The position numbers and the translations under genes were made by a program. From Algoriphagus sp. (GTDB lineage: Bacteria > Bacteroidota > Bacteroidia > Cytophagales > Cyclobacteriaceae), in NCBI RefSeq assembly GCF_024305035.1, contig NZ_JAMWZB010000001.1, positions 185,901-244,945 on the forward strand: 59,045 nt of DNA. The letters are read 5' to 3'. This document shows positions 1 through 8,559 of the stretch, piece after piece. Positions within the stretch are counted from its first letter, which is position 1; each line of letters opens with the position of its first letter. The notes beneath the pieces are model-generated. The model was not told the origin of the DNA, did not search any database, and worked only from the letters and a program-made list of their open reading frames with translations.

Positions 1-1670
1 GCAATGATGCACCGGAAACCTTCTCAATCGGCACTACCCAAGTGACTTGGACTGCGACCGATGAAGCGGGAAATCAAACTGCATTGATCCAATTGGTTAC
101 CGTTGAGGACAAAGAAGCACCAATAGTACTTACCCAAAATCTCTTTTTTGAAATTTTGGAAGGTGAAATTGTTACAATTGTACCTGAAGACGTGGACGGA
201 GGTTCTTATGATAATTGTAGTTCTGTTTCTCTTTCGATAGACCAGAATATATTTACTGACGCTAATGAAGGTGAAAATATTGTGACCTTGGCAGGAGAGG
301 ATAATGTAGGAAATAGCTCTTCCGGTCAAGCATTAATAACGATTGTCGTAATCAGGGAGCCGTCGTGTAGGGTTTTTGCTATAGCCAAGGACATCACGGT
401 TTATTTAGACAAAAATGGATCAGCTTCTGTCTCTACAAATCAAGTAAACAACGGCTCTTATTCAGAATGCGCAAATGGAAAACTTGACCTTTCTCTTAGT
501 AAATCCATTTTCGATTGTGCAGATTTGGGTGATAGCATGATTACCCTCACCGCAACTGATCGTGATGGAAATGTCGGAATTGTTGAATTTAACGTGACAG
601 TCATTGATGATATCGCACCTAGTATTGACAAGACACCAAAATTTTTAAGAATTAGACTAGGTGAAGGACAGACTTTCAATCTTCCCGATTACAGAGAAGT
701 TTATTCTGCTAATGATAACTGTGTTTTATCTTCCTATATACAACAACCAGCTTCAGGGATGTTGATTGATCAAGCAGGCTCTTATCCAATAAACTTAATA
801 GCTATAGATGCTAATGGGAACTCAATTCAAAGTCAATTTGACTTGATTGTAGAAATAAGTGGATCTGGGGGTAAGGGAGGAGGAAATGGAAAAGGTAAAG
901 GGCCTAATAAATCCATTACTTCCAATTCCCTTTTAACCGTTCCATGGAACACCCCATTTGACTCACTTGCCAAGTATGACTTTGATTTACTTGGATATGA
1001 AAATCCGATTGAAGTCAACTGGAATGTGGAAGATTATAATGGTTTGGTTCCAGGATACTATCAGATTTCTGGTAAGCCAAAAGCATTAAATATCAACAGA
1101 TTCTTGGAAGAAACGATCCAAATGAATGTTTTGGTGGAAAATAAACCGCTTCCATTGGACATTAAATTGGATCAGAATATTCTACCTGAAGAGGTGGTCA
1201 AAGATCAGGTTTTAGCCAATTTAAGCACTAGTGATGAGGTAGATTCGATTCATTCTTACCTATTAATGGATAATGAATTCGTCTACTTGAACGGAAGTCA
1301 AATTCACTGGAAAGGTGAGGAGGGAAGAATTAAAGCTCCAGTTAACTTGAAGGTAATTTCTACGGATCGAGCAAATCAGTCCATTGAGCGAAACTTGACT
1401 TTGATGATGCCTGACTTACCGATAAACCTTCAAGTCTATCCAAACCCAAGTACACGATATACGACTATCAGGGTTGATTTTAGCGGTGATGAACCTGTTA
1501 ATATTAAGATATTTGACGCGACAGGCCGATTGGTTTTAGAAGAAGAATCGGTTCAATCCAACAGCTATGAGCGGCAAATCGATATGGAGATGCTGAGCAA
1601 TGGTATGTACCAAGTTCAAGTACAAATCGGTCAGTTTATTTTAACTAAACGACTGGTGAAGCAGAATTGA
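1..1670 (+). CDS. HYR-repeat T9SS cargo protein (5' partial)
   Basis: The reading frame is open from the left edge (first full codon at base 3), so the true start lies outside the window. The visible part has at least two HYR/Ig-like beta modules (phrases such as VTWTATDEAGN and ITLTATDRDGN), then a glycine/lysine-rich linker near bases 862-912. Next come two Ig- or cadherin-like segments, and finally a C-terminal domain from about base 1416 starting LPINLQVYPNPS and ending in KRLVKQN. That C-terminal domain is the type A sorting signal of the Bacteroidota type IX secretion system, so the protein should be exported across the outer membrane and either released or anchored on the cell surface. 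HYR modules are usually adhesive or structural. No catalytic domain is visible in this portion, but one could lie upstream of the window. A strong terminator follows at once. Confidence 0.88.
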   Translation, partial: NDAPETFSIGTTQVTWTATDEAGNQTALIQLVTVEDKEAPIVLTQNLFFEILEGEIVTIVPEDVDGGSYDNCSSVSLSIDQNIFTDANEGENIVTLAGEDNVGNSSSGQALITIVVIREPSCRVFAIAKDITVYLDKNGSASVSTNQVNNGSYSECANGKLDLSLSKSIFDCADLGDSMITLTATDRDGNVGIVEFNVTVIDDIAPSIDKTPKFLRIRLGEGQTFNLPDYREVYSANDNCVLSSYIQQPASGMLIDQAGSYPINLIAIDANGNSIQSQFDLIVEISGSGGKGGGNGKGKGPNKSITSNSLLTVPWNTPFDSLAKYDFDLLGYENPIEVNWNVEDYNGLVPGYYQISGKPKALNINRFLEETIQMNVLVENKPLPLDIKLDQNILPEEVVKDQVLANLSTSDEVDSIHSYLLMDNEFVYLNGSQIHWKGEEGRIKAPVNLKVISTDRANQSIERNLTLMMPDLPINLQVYPNPSTRYTTIRVDFSGDEPVNIKIFDATGRLVLEEESVQSNSYERQIDMEMLSNGMYQVQVQIGQFILTKRLVKQN

Positions 1671-1690
1671 GATTATATTTTCAAAGGGAT

Positions 1691-1729
1691 AACTGCGTGG
1701 GAGATTTTCTCTTACGCAGTTTTTTTTTT
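1691..1729 (+). terminator. Intrinsic terminator after the T9SS cargo gene
   Basis: Perfect 8-base stem (AACTGCGT at 1691-1698 with ACGCAGTT at 1714-1721), followed by a run of T. It also covers the stop codon of the convergent permease gene. The T-run is on the plus strand only, so it serves the cargo gene. Confidence 0.85.
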
Positions 1730-3013
1730 ATCCACTAAAAACAACAAAAAACCAATGGCTAATAGCCCTAATCCTGCCAAACTTTCCAAGGGACGCTCGT
1801 AGATTAAATATCCTGAAATGACCAAGCTGCTAATCAAATATAGTATCTGCGGAATCGGCTTCCATGGGGTAATAAATCCCTCTGGATTTTGGATTTTCAG
1901 GGATGCAAAAATCGTGATGGTTCCCATCAATTGCAATACAAATCCTGCATACAACATGATTTGCTCAAATGAACCGCTCAGAAAAAGAATGAGGCTAATG
2001 AGAGTGTTTAAGAGTATTGCTCTAACCGGTATTCCTTGGGAATTGGTTTGAGATAGTGGGCGCCAAATTTTAAAATCCTTAGCCATGGCAAAAGTAATTC
2101 GAGGTCCTATCCACGCATAACCCGATATGGTAGCCAAAAGCTGAATGCCTATGAAAAGCCCAACCCAAAGTCCTGCATCATTGCCCAAAATATTACTGAA
2201 AGCAATTTCGGTAACTTCTATTTTCCCCACCAACTGTTCAAGACTGGCATGCTTTAAAAGAACAAAATGAAAGAGTAAATAGACTAGAGTCACAAAAAGT
2301 GTGGCAATAATCAAAGCTTTAGGCAGTGATTTTTGAGGTTCCTTTACTTCTTCAACAATGTAGGCTGCAGAATTCCATCCCGTGTAAGAAAAAAACACGT
2401 AAATAAGGGAAACAGCAAATCCGGGTTGAAGGATTTCCAATGACCAAGTCGAATCAAAATTCAGTGCCGTTGTATTTGAATTAGTCGAAAACCAAAATCC
2501 AATGCCAATTAAACAGAGAAGGAATAGAATTTTAAAAAGGGTCAGGAAATTTTGGAAAATAGCTGATTTAGCAAGGCTTATGCTATGAGCGATTGGTAAA
2601 ATCAGCAAGACCAATAGTCCGGGTAGGATAGTTTTGCCAGTCAGTGGACTGAGGTAATTATTCATCGCCATCCCAGCAATAGCGATTGGTGCCGAAAAAC
2701 CGACAGTCAAAGAAACCCAGGCATAAAGATATCCTACAACTGGATGAATCGTTTGGGATAGAAAAATATAATCCCCACCCGTTTTTCGGAAGTGTGTTCC
2801 CAGTTCGGCATAAATCAGCGCTCCCATTAGCGCCATTCCACCTCCGATTGACCATAGCAAAAGTATTGACCAGGTATTTTGAATTTCAACCAATTGGAAA
2901 CCCAAACTCGTAAAAACACCTGTGCCAATAATATTGGCAATGACGAGTCCAGCGGCTGTTTTCCAGCCGATCTTTTGGAGCTTTGGAAATGATGAGTCTG
3001 AAGAAAAGGACAT
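1712..3013 (-). CDS. APC-family amino acid permease
   Basis: About 433 residues with roughly 12 hydrophobic segments, typical of the amino acid-polyamine-organocation family. The first helix carries the family signature GLVIANIIGTGVF near residues 22-34, the unwound substrate-binding part of TM1. It should import or exchange amino acids across the inner membrane; the substrate cannot be read from sequence. An ATG at 3025 lies inside the terminator hairpin of the upstream gene, so the ATG at 3013 (MSFSSD) is preferred. Even so, it sits only 8 bases after the hairpin. No partner gene adjoins it. The closest named relatives would be the LAT/YfnA-type permeases. Confidence 0.88.
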   Translation of the reverse strand: MSFSSDSSFPKLQKIGWKTAAGLVIANIIGTGVFTSLGFQLVEIQNTWSILLLWSIGGGMALMGALIYAELGTHFRKTGGDYIFLSQTIHPVVGYLYAWVSLTVGFSAPIAIAGMAMNNYLSPLTGKTILPGLLVLLILPIAHSISLAKSAIFQNFLTLFKILFLLCLIGIGFWFSTNSNTTALNFDSTWSLEILQPGFAVSLIYVFFSYTGWNSAAYIVEEVKEPQKSLPKALIIATLFVTLVYLLFHFVLLKHASLEQLVGKIEVTEIAFSNILGNDAGLWVGLFIGIQLLATISGYAWIGPRITFAMAKDFKIWRPLSQTNSQGIPVRAILLNTLISLILFLSGSFEQIMLYAGFVLQLMGTITIFASLKIQNPEGFITPWKPIPQILYLISSLVISGYLIYERPLESLAGLGLLAIGFLLFLVDKKKTA

Positions 3014-3044
3014 ATAAAAAAGCATCCGTGTTTTTCACGGATGC
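3014..3044 (-). terminator. Terminator of the VPS10-type gene, abutting the permease start
   Basis: Minus-strand hairpin: GCATCCGTG stem, A5 loop, CACGGATGC stem (plus coordinates 3022-3044), followed by six Ts and TATATG. The T-run ends at the ATG of the next gene (3011-3013). Confidence 0.85.
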
Positions 3045-3068
3045 TTTAAAGTTAGATTTTTTTGATCA

Positions 3069-6000
3069 TCAATCCTTTTTCAGTCCTTCGAAAAGGTCCA
3101 ATTCAGTGTTTTTTACCTTTTCTTCGAAGGTTTTAAAATCACCATTTAAGAACTCTTCTAAAACGGCAAATGCTTCTTCAGCGGCTTCTTTCGCATGTTG
3201 ATAGACGCGCTCTTCAGTTTCCCCAGGAGCAGCATAGCTTGAACCTGCATAGCGTCTCGGGCTTCCCTGAAGTGTCATGGTAGTTGGGTAGAGATTTCGG
3301 ACGATCCCTTGTCCTTCCCGTTCCGGCCCGTAGAAGGCTTCCCGAGTTTTGTCCAGCTTTTTCTTGATCTCTTTAGCGGCTTCTTTCAAGGCTTTGGCTT
3401 CTTCAGATTCCAAGTCTTTGGTGAGCTCATTAACCTTATCAATGGTTTTTTGAGCTTCGGAAAGCTTATCGGTAGCCTCACTCATTTGGGTCTGTAGTAC
3501 CTCCAATTTTTTGAAAAACTCATCTTTGGCTTTCAAATCAGCTAGTTTTGCATCGATTCGAGGATCAGAGAAAACATTAATGGTTGTTTCTGATTTTTCT
3601 TCCCCATAAACAAATTCTACTCGATAAGTCCCCGGTAATGCATCTCCACCACTGGGTTCAAAGAATCCATTTCTTCTTCGATTTGTTCCGGAATATGTTG
3701 CAGTTGACTTGCGGTCAAGATTCCAGCTAATTCGATTGACTCCTTTTTCGGGAACCGTCTTAAGGGTTCTGATTGGCTCACCGGCTGCATCGTAAATAGT
3801 TACCGTGACGGTATCCAGTTTTTCTTTGTCATCATTGAGGATAAAGCTCAAACGGCCGCCTGTTTCCCTATTTTCTCCTGCATACTTACCATCTGCAGCA
3901 AATCGTTCCCCATGGGGTTGTTGAATCTCTACCTGATAGGCATCCGGAGCTGGTACTGCTGTAATTTTTGCTTCTGGAGCCTTTCCATTATTGGCAGCAA
4001 AAATTCTCAAGGGACGTATGTCATCCAAAACCCACATCGAACGACCAAATGTCCCGATCACTAAGTCGGCTTCACGTTCTTGGATGGTCATGTCATAGGT
4101 TGAGACAGCCTTAGGATAACCATGCTCCCATTTATTCCAACTTTTTGCCTTGTCGAAGGAAACGTATAAACCATATTCTGTACCTAAGAAAACCAAGTTG
4201 GGTTCTTCCAGATCTTGCTTGATCGAAAGGGCATATCCCCATACCTTAGAATCATCGGCAATTCGGGTGAAGGTCTTTCCATAATCATCACTGTGGTAGG
4301 CATAGGCAGTGAAATCATTGTTTCGGTAATTATTGGCTACCACCCAAACCTCTCCAGGGTTGTAGGTTGAAGCTTGTACTTGAGCTATCCAAGAAGCTTC
4401 AGGTAAATCATCGAGTTTATTTGCCACATTACTCCAAGTTCGACCCCCATCCTGGGTGACTTGAAGATTGCCATCATCTGTGCCTACCCAAATTACATTT
4501 TCATCCACAGGGCTTGGCGCAATAGCAATGATTGTCGTGTGGTTTTCAGCTCCTGTAATATCGAAAGTCAAACCACCTGTCTGCTGTTGTCTTTGCTTTG
4601 TTGAGTCATTTGTGGTCAAATCCGGAGAAATAATTTCCCAGGTTTCTCCACTATCGGTGGACTTGTGTAAAAACTGAGAACCATAATAGACTCCATTTTC
4701 ATCATGTGGATCTACAGCAATTGCCGCATTCCAATTGAATCGAAGGAATACATCCTTGTCAGGATGCGTGGGACGAATAACACGATTGTGACCGGTGAGT
4801 TTGTCAAATCGACTAACATTCCCTCCTTGCGACATGGTGTATCCATATCGCGAATCGGCAGGATGTGACACTACATCAAATCCATCTCCGAAAGAAATTT
4901 CTTGCCAATAGGTATTTCGAATTCCGTCTCTTCTCCAAACATAGGCGGGACCAACCCAAGAACCGTTGTCTTGCATCCCCCCATAGATGTTATAAGGAAG
5001 TTCATTATCTACGTTGACGTGGTAGAACTGCCCTACGGGTAGTTTTTCGGCAAAATACCAGGTTTTACCTCCATCTCTTGAGATATTTAATCCTCCATCA
5101 TTCCCATCGATGAGTAATTTTGGATTTTCAGGATTAATATACCACGCATGGTGATCTGGGTGAACTCCTGCATACTGTAAAATCTGGGTGAAGGATTTTC
5201 CCCCATCTTCACTCATCCCTACCCGGGAATAAAGCGTGTAAATCCGATTTTCATTTTTTGGATCAGCATGAATTTCAAAATAGTAGAAAGGTCGGTCTCC
5301 GATCTCACCTTTATCGTTAACCATTTTAAAGTTTTCTCCTCCGTCTTCAGATACGTAAAGGGCATTTTTCTTTGACTCAACCAACGCATAAACTTTGTTG
5401 CTGTTAGCAGCAGAAATTGCAAGTCCCATTCTTCCATACTCTCCTTTTGGAAGTCCGTTTTTATCATCCAGTTTTTTCCAGTTTTCACCCCCATCCAGGG
5501 TTACATAAAGTCCAGAAGAGGGGCCTCCGGATTCAAAAAACCAAGGATACCTTCGGTGTTGCCACATGTTGACAAATAATTTGTTTGGGTTGTTCGGATC
5601 CATGATCATCTCCCCAACGCCGGTTTTTTCGTCTATATAGAGTATTTTTTCCCAGCTTTTGCCTCCGTCAGTTGTTTTGTAAACCCCTCGGGCCTCTTGT
5701 TCACCCCAAGGAGATCCGATGGCACCGACAAAAACAGTATTGGGGTCATCCGGATGAACGATGATTCGGTGAATAGCCCGAGTTTCCTCCAGTCCCATCA
5801 GTTCCCAGGTTTTCCCAGCGTCTAAAGATCGATAGACGCCGCCTCCTAGGTTCAACGAGTTTCTGGGATTTCCTTCTCCAGTACCCACCCATATAACGGA
5901 AGGGTTTTTCTGATAAATGGAAATGGCTCCGATTGAGTGAACCTTTTGATCATCAAAAATTGGTTCCCAGTGGATACCTCCTGAAGTGGATTTCCATAAT

Positions 6001-6194
6001 CCACCAGAGGCCGAACCTGCATAAATGATCGAGGGGTCAGCATCTATCGCATCGATAGCCGTGATCCGACCACTCATTCCGGCAGGTCCTACATTTCTTG
6101 TTTTCATGGATTTGAACCAATCCATGTCCGTTTGCTGGGCATGCACTCCAATTCCAAGAAGAATCAGCAAAATCAGTAAGTAGAATTTTTTCAT
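3069..6194 (-). CDS. Exported VPS10/sortilin-type beta-propeller protein
   Basis: 1041 residues from the ATG at 6194; this start gives a clean signal peptide (MKKFYLLILLILLGIGVHA, then QQ). An earlier in-frame ATG at 6251 would add a non-signal leader. The body is a chain of BNR/Asp-box repeats (S-x-D-x-G-x-x-W, for example SLDAGKTWE, TTDGGKSWE, SRDGGKTWY), as in the sortilin/VPS10 and xyloglucanase-like propellers of Bacteroidota. A beta-sandwich-like segment follows. Residues of about 880-950 are a charged, probably coiled-coil stretch (LSEAQKTIDKVNEL...). The likely location is periplasmic or on the outer membrane. Some family members are glycosidases, but no catalytic residue can be assigned here; the role may be binding or protease-like processing. 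Confidence 0.85.
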   Translation of the reverse strand: MKKFYLLILLILLGIGVHAQQTDMDWFKSMKTRNVGPAGMSGRITAIDAIDADPSIIYAGSASGGLWKSTSGGIHWEPIFDDQKVHSIGAISIYQKNPSVIWVGTGEGNPRNSLNLGGGVYRSLDAGKTWELMGLEETRAIHRIIVHPDDPNTVFVGAIGSPWGEQEARGVYKTTDGGKSWEKILYIDEKTGVGEMIMDPNNPNKLFVNMWQHRRYPWFFESGGPSSGLYVTLDGGENWKKLDDKNGLPKGEYGRMGLAISAANSNKVYALVESKKNALYVSEDGGENFKMVNDKGEIGDRPFYYFEIHADPKNENRIYTLYSRVGMSEDGGKSFTQILQYAGVHPDHHAWYINPENPKLLIDGNDGGLNISRDGGKTWYFAEKLPVGQFYHVNVDNELPYNIYGGMQDNGSWVGPAYVWRRDGIRNTYWQEISFGDGFDVVSHPADSRYGYTMSQGGNVSRFDKLTGHNRVIRPTHPDKDVFLRFNWNAAIAVDPHDENGVYYGSQFLHKSTDSGETWEIISPDLTTNDSTKQRQQQTGGLTFDITGAENHTTIIAIAPSPVDENVIWVGTDDGNLQVTQDGGRTWSNVANKLDDLPEASWIAQVQASTYNPGEVWVVANNYRNNDFTAYAYHSDDYGKTFTRIADDSKVWGYALSIKQDLEEPNLVFLGTEYGLYVSFDKAKSWNKWEHGYPKAVSTYDMTIQEREADLVIGTFGRSMWVLDDIRPLRIFAANNGKAPEAKITAVPAPDAYQVEIQQPHGERFAADGKYAGENRETGGRLSFILNDDKEKLDTVTVTIYDAAGEPIRTLKTVPEKGVNRISWNLDRKSTATYSGTNRRRNGFFEPSGGDALPGTYRVEFVYGEEKSETTINVFSDPRIDAKLADLKAKDEFFKKLEVLQTQMSEATDKLSEAQKTIDKVNELTKDLESEEAKALKEAAKEIKKKLDKTREAFYGPEREGQGIVRNLYPTTMTLQGSPRRYAGSSYAAPGETEERVYQHAKEAAEEAFAVLEEFLNGDFKTFEEKVKNTELDLFEGLKKD

Positions 6195-6366
6195 AAGTAG
6201 GTGTTGGTAATTTTTTATTAAATAAATAAAAACTGCGAGATAGTTCTGCATCTTTTACGCCAGTGGAAAGTTAGAAACTTGAAAGTAATAAAGATGGCTA
6301 AAATTTGACTGGTGGTTTGGGCTATGATTCCTTTTTCTTTTTCTTTAGAAAAAAATTATTAATCGT

Positions 6367-8211
6367 ATGAAATTTAAGTTTCCGAAGCCTTTAGCAGGGC
6401 TTTTTCTTTGTTTAGTAGGGAGTTTGCAGGGGATGGGCCAGACGGGACGTTTTCAGCAGGCGGTGGATTACAAAATGGAGGTATCCATGGATGTTCAAAG
6501 CAACCAATACACTGGAACTCAGGAATTGGTTTACACCAATAATTCACCCGATACGCTCACCCGTGTTTTTTATCATCTATATTATAATGCCTTCCAGCCT
6601 GGAAGTATGATGGATGTTCGCTCCAGGACCATCGCTGATCCCGATCGCAGAGTAGGGGATCGGATTGCAAACCTTCAGCCAAATGAAATAGGTTATCTCC
6701 ACGTAAAAAAACTGAAAATGAATGGGAAAGCTGCCCAATCATCTGAGGTCGGAACAATTTTGGAAGTAGAATTGCCCGAACCCATTCTCCCAAATTCTGA
6801 AGTAACTTTTACCCTTGAATTTGAAGGACAGGTACCGGTTCAAATCCGAAGATCCGGAAGAGATTCTGAAGAGGGGGTGCGCTATTCCATGTCCCAGTGG
6901 TATCCCAAATTGGCTAATTATGATGAGCAAGGATGGCATGCAAATCCTTACATCGGAAGGGAATTTTATGGAATTTGGGGTGATTTTGACGTGAAAATCA
7001 CCATAGATAAAAATTACACGATTGGTGGTACTGGCTACCTTCAGAATCCCAATGAAATTGGACATGGCTATCAAGATGCTGGTGTAACGGTTCCTGAAGC
7101 CTCAGGAGAAACCTTGACTTGGCATTTCAAAGCCCCTAAGGTCCATGACTTTATGTGGGGAGCTGATGATAACTATCAACACGATAAAGTGGAGATGGAA
7201 AATGGTATCACGGTGCATCATTTTTATATTCCAGGAGAAAAAACTTCCGAGAATTGGGAGAAATTAAAGGAATACACCCCTAAGGCTATTACTTATCTAT
7301 CTGAGCATTTTGGACAATATCCTTACAAGCAATTTTCTGTCGTTCAAGGAGGTGATGGAGGAATGGAATATGCGATGTCCACCTTGATTACAGGCGAAAG
7401 AAGTCTACCAAGCTTAGTAGGAGTGATGGTCCATGAATTGGCTCATAGCTGGTATCACGGAGTACTTGCTACCAATGAATCCCTGTATCCATGGATGGAT
7501 GAAGGTTTTACCAGCTACGCTTCCAATCTTACCATGAATGAGATCATGAATAGAAATTCCTCTTCCATTCATGCCGGGTCTTACCGTGGATATTTTAGTC
7601 TGGCCAAATCAGGAGTTGAAGAACCCATGTCTACTCATTCAGATCACTATCATACCAATCGTGCTTATGGTTCTGCTGCTTATTCCAAAGGTGCAGTATT
7701 TATGGAACAATTGGGTTATGTAATCGGTGCAGAGGTTCGAGATAGGGGATTGCTTCGCTATTTTAATGAGTGGAAGTTTAAACATCCCAATGTGAATGAT
7801 CTGATCCGGGTGATGGAAAAAGAAAGTGGATTGGAATTGGATTGGTATAAAGAGTATTTTGTGAATTCTACCAAAACCATAGACTATGGGATAAAGGAAG
7901 TAAAAGCTGATGGGGCAACTACGCAAATTACCTTAGAGCGGATAGGCTTGATGCCAATGCCTTTGGACGTGGTGATTACTTATAAAGATGGAAGTAAAGA
8001 ACAAATTTATTTGCCCCTGGTCATCATGAGAGGTGAAAAAGAAATTGAGGCGGGAATGCCCGAGCGAATTTTGTCTGAAGATTGGCCTTGGACTAACTTG
8101 ACCAAAACAATTACGCTATCCAAAGAACTGGAACGTATTGAGTCCATAGAAATCGATCCAAGCGGAAGATTGGCTGATTTAGAGCGTGAAAACAATAAAG
8201 TGGAGTTTTAA
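6367..8211 (+). CDS. M1-family metallopeptidase (exported)
   Basis: 614 residues with an N-terminal signal peptide ending near MGQ (about residue 24). The zinc site is canonical gluzincin: HELAH at residues 356-360 and the third ligand Glu379 (HEXXH-X18-E, within WMDEGF). The exopeptidase motif appears as GGMEYA instead of GAMEN, with Glu kept. It should remove N-terminal residues from peptides in the periplasm. It is divergent from the VPS10-type gene across a 172-base gap that must hold both promoters. It is shorter than the 850-900 residues of PepN, matching the compact M1 proteins common in Bacteroidota. Confidence 0.92.
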   Translation: MKFKFPKPLAGLFLCLVGSLQGMGQTGRFQQAVDYKMEVSMDVQSNQYTGTQELVYTNNSPDTLTRVFYHLYYNAFQPGSMMDVRSRTIADPDRRVGDRIANLQPNEIGYLHVKKLKMNGKAAQSSEVGTILEVELPEPILPNSEVTFTLEFEGQVPVQIRRSGRDSEEGVRYSMSQWYPKLANYDEQGWHANPYIGREFYGIWGDFDVKITIDKNYTIGGTGYLQNPNEIGHGYQDAGVTVPEASGETLTWHFKAPKVHDFMWGADDNYQHDKVEMENGITVHHFYIPGEKTSENWEKLKEYTPKAITYLSEHFGQYPYKQFSVVQGGDGGMEYAMSTLITGERSLPSLVGVMVHELAHSWYHGVLATNESLYPWMDEGFTSYASNLTMNEIMNRNSSSIHAGSYRGYFSLAKSGVEEPMSTHSDHYHTNRAYGSAAYSKGAVFMEQLGYVIGAEVRDRGLLRYFNEWKFKHPNVNDLIRVMEKESGLELDWYKEYFVNSTKTIDYGIKEVKADGATTQITLERIGLMPMPLDVVITYKDGSKEQIYLPLVIMRGEKEIEAGMPERILSEDWPWTNLTKTITLSKELERIESIEIDPSGRLADLERENNKVEF

Positions 8212-8240
8212 GGCTCCACTTTATTTCTCCAACTTAAACA

Positions 8241-8276
8241 AAAAAAGGTGGCTTTTGGCCACCTCTTGTTTTTGTT
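8241..8276 (-). terminator. Bidirectional terminator between M1 peptidase and histone-like gene
   Basis: Stem AGGTGGC (8246-8252) with GCCACCT (8258-8264). On the minus strand it is followed by a run of T from the A-tract at 8241-8246; on the plus strand by CTTGTTTTTGTTT. It can serve both converging genes. Confidence 0.8.
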
Positions 8277-8280
8277 TAAA

Positions 8281-8457
8281 TCAACCGGCATTTTTCTTAT
8301 CCTGCACTTCTTTGCGGATATCCTGCGCGATGTTTTTCAAATCTTGCATTCCCTTTCTCACTCGGGTACCTGCTGCTTGATTACCTTTTTCGTAGAATTT
8401 TTCGAAATCGGCTTCTAAGCCCATTACAAGATCTTTGACTTCACTAAATCTGCTCAT
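8281..8457 (-). CDS. Histone H1-like (Hc1-type) small basic protein
   Basis: 58 codons from ATG at 8455-8457 to TGA at 8281-8283. The protein starts MSRFSEVKDLVMGLEADFEK and continues with FYEKGN, AAGTRVRKGMQDLK and DIRKEVQDKK. This short lysine-rich helical protein matches the Hc1/histone H1-like family found widely in Bacteroidota and Chlamydiae, which binds DNA and may compact the nucleoid. It lacks the long lysine-alanine tail of chlamydial Hc1. It is a single-gene unit closed by the terminator at 8241-8276, with the oxoamine synthase upstream on the same strand (about 100 bases away). It is easily missed because of its size. Confidence 0.88.
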   Translation of the reverse strand: MSRFSEVKDLVMGLEADFEKFYEKGNQAAGTRVRKGMQDLKNIAQDIRKEVQDKKNAG

Positions 8458-8559
8458 AGTAAAAGTGTGTTTTTAAGGTTGATGATAAGTTTATTTGATT
8501 CCAATATAGCCTAAATACTTGCTAATTCAATCCTGAGGGCATTTTTTTTGGAAAATTTT

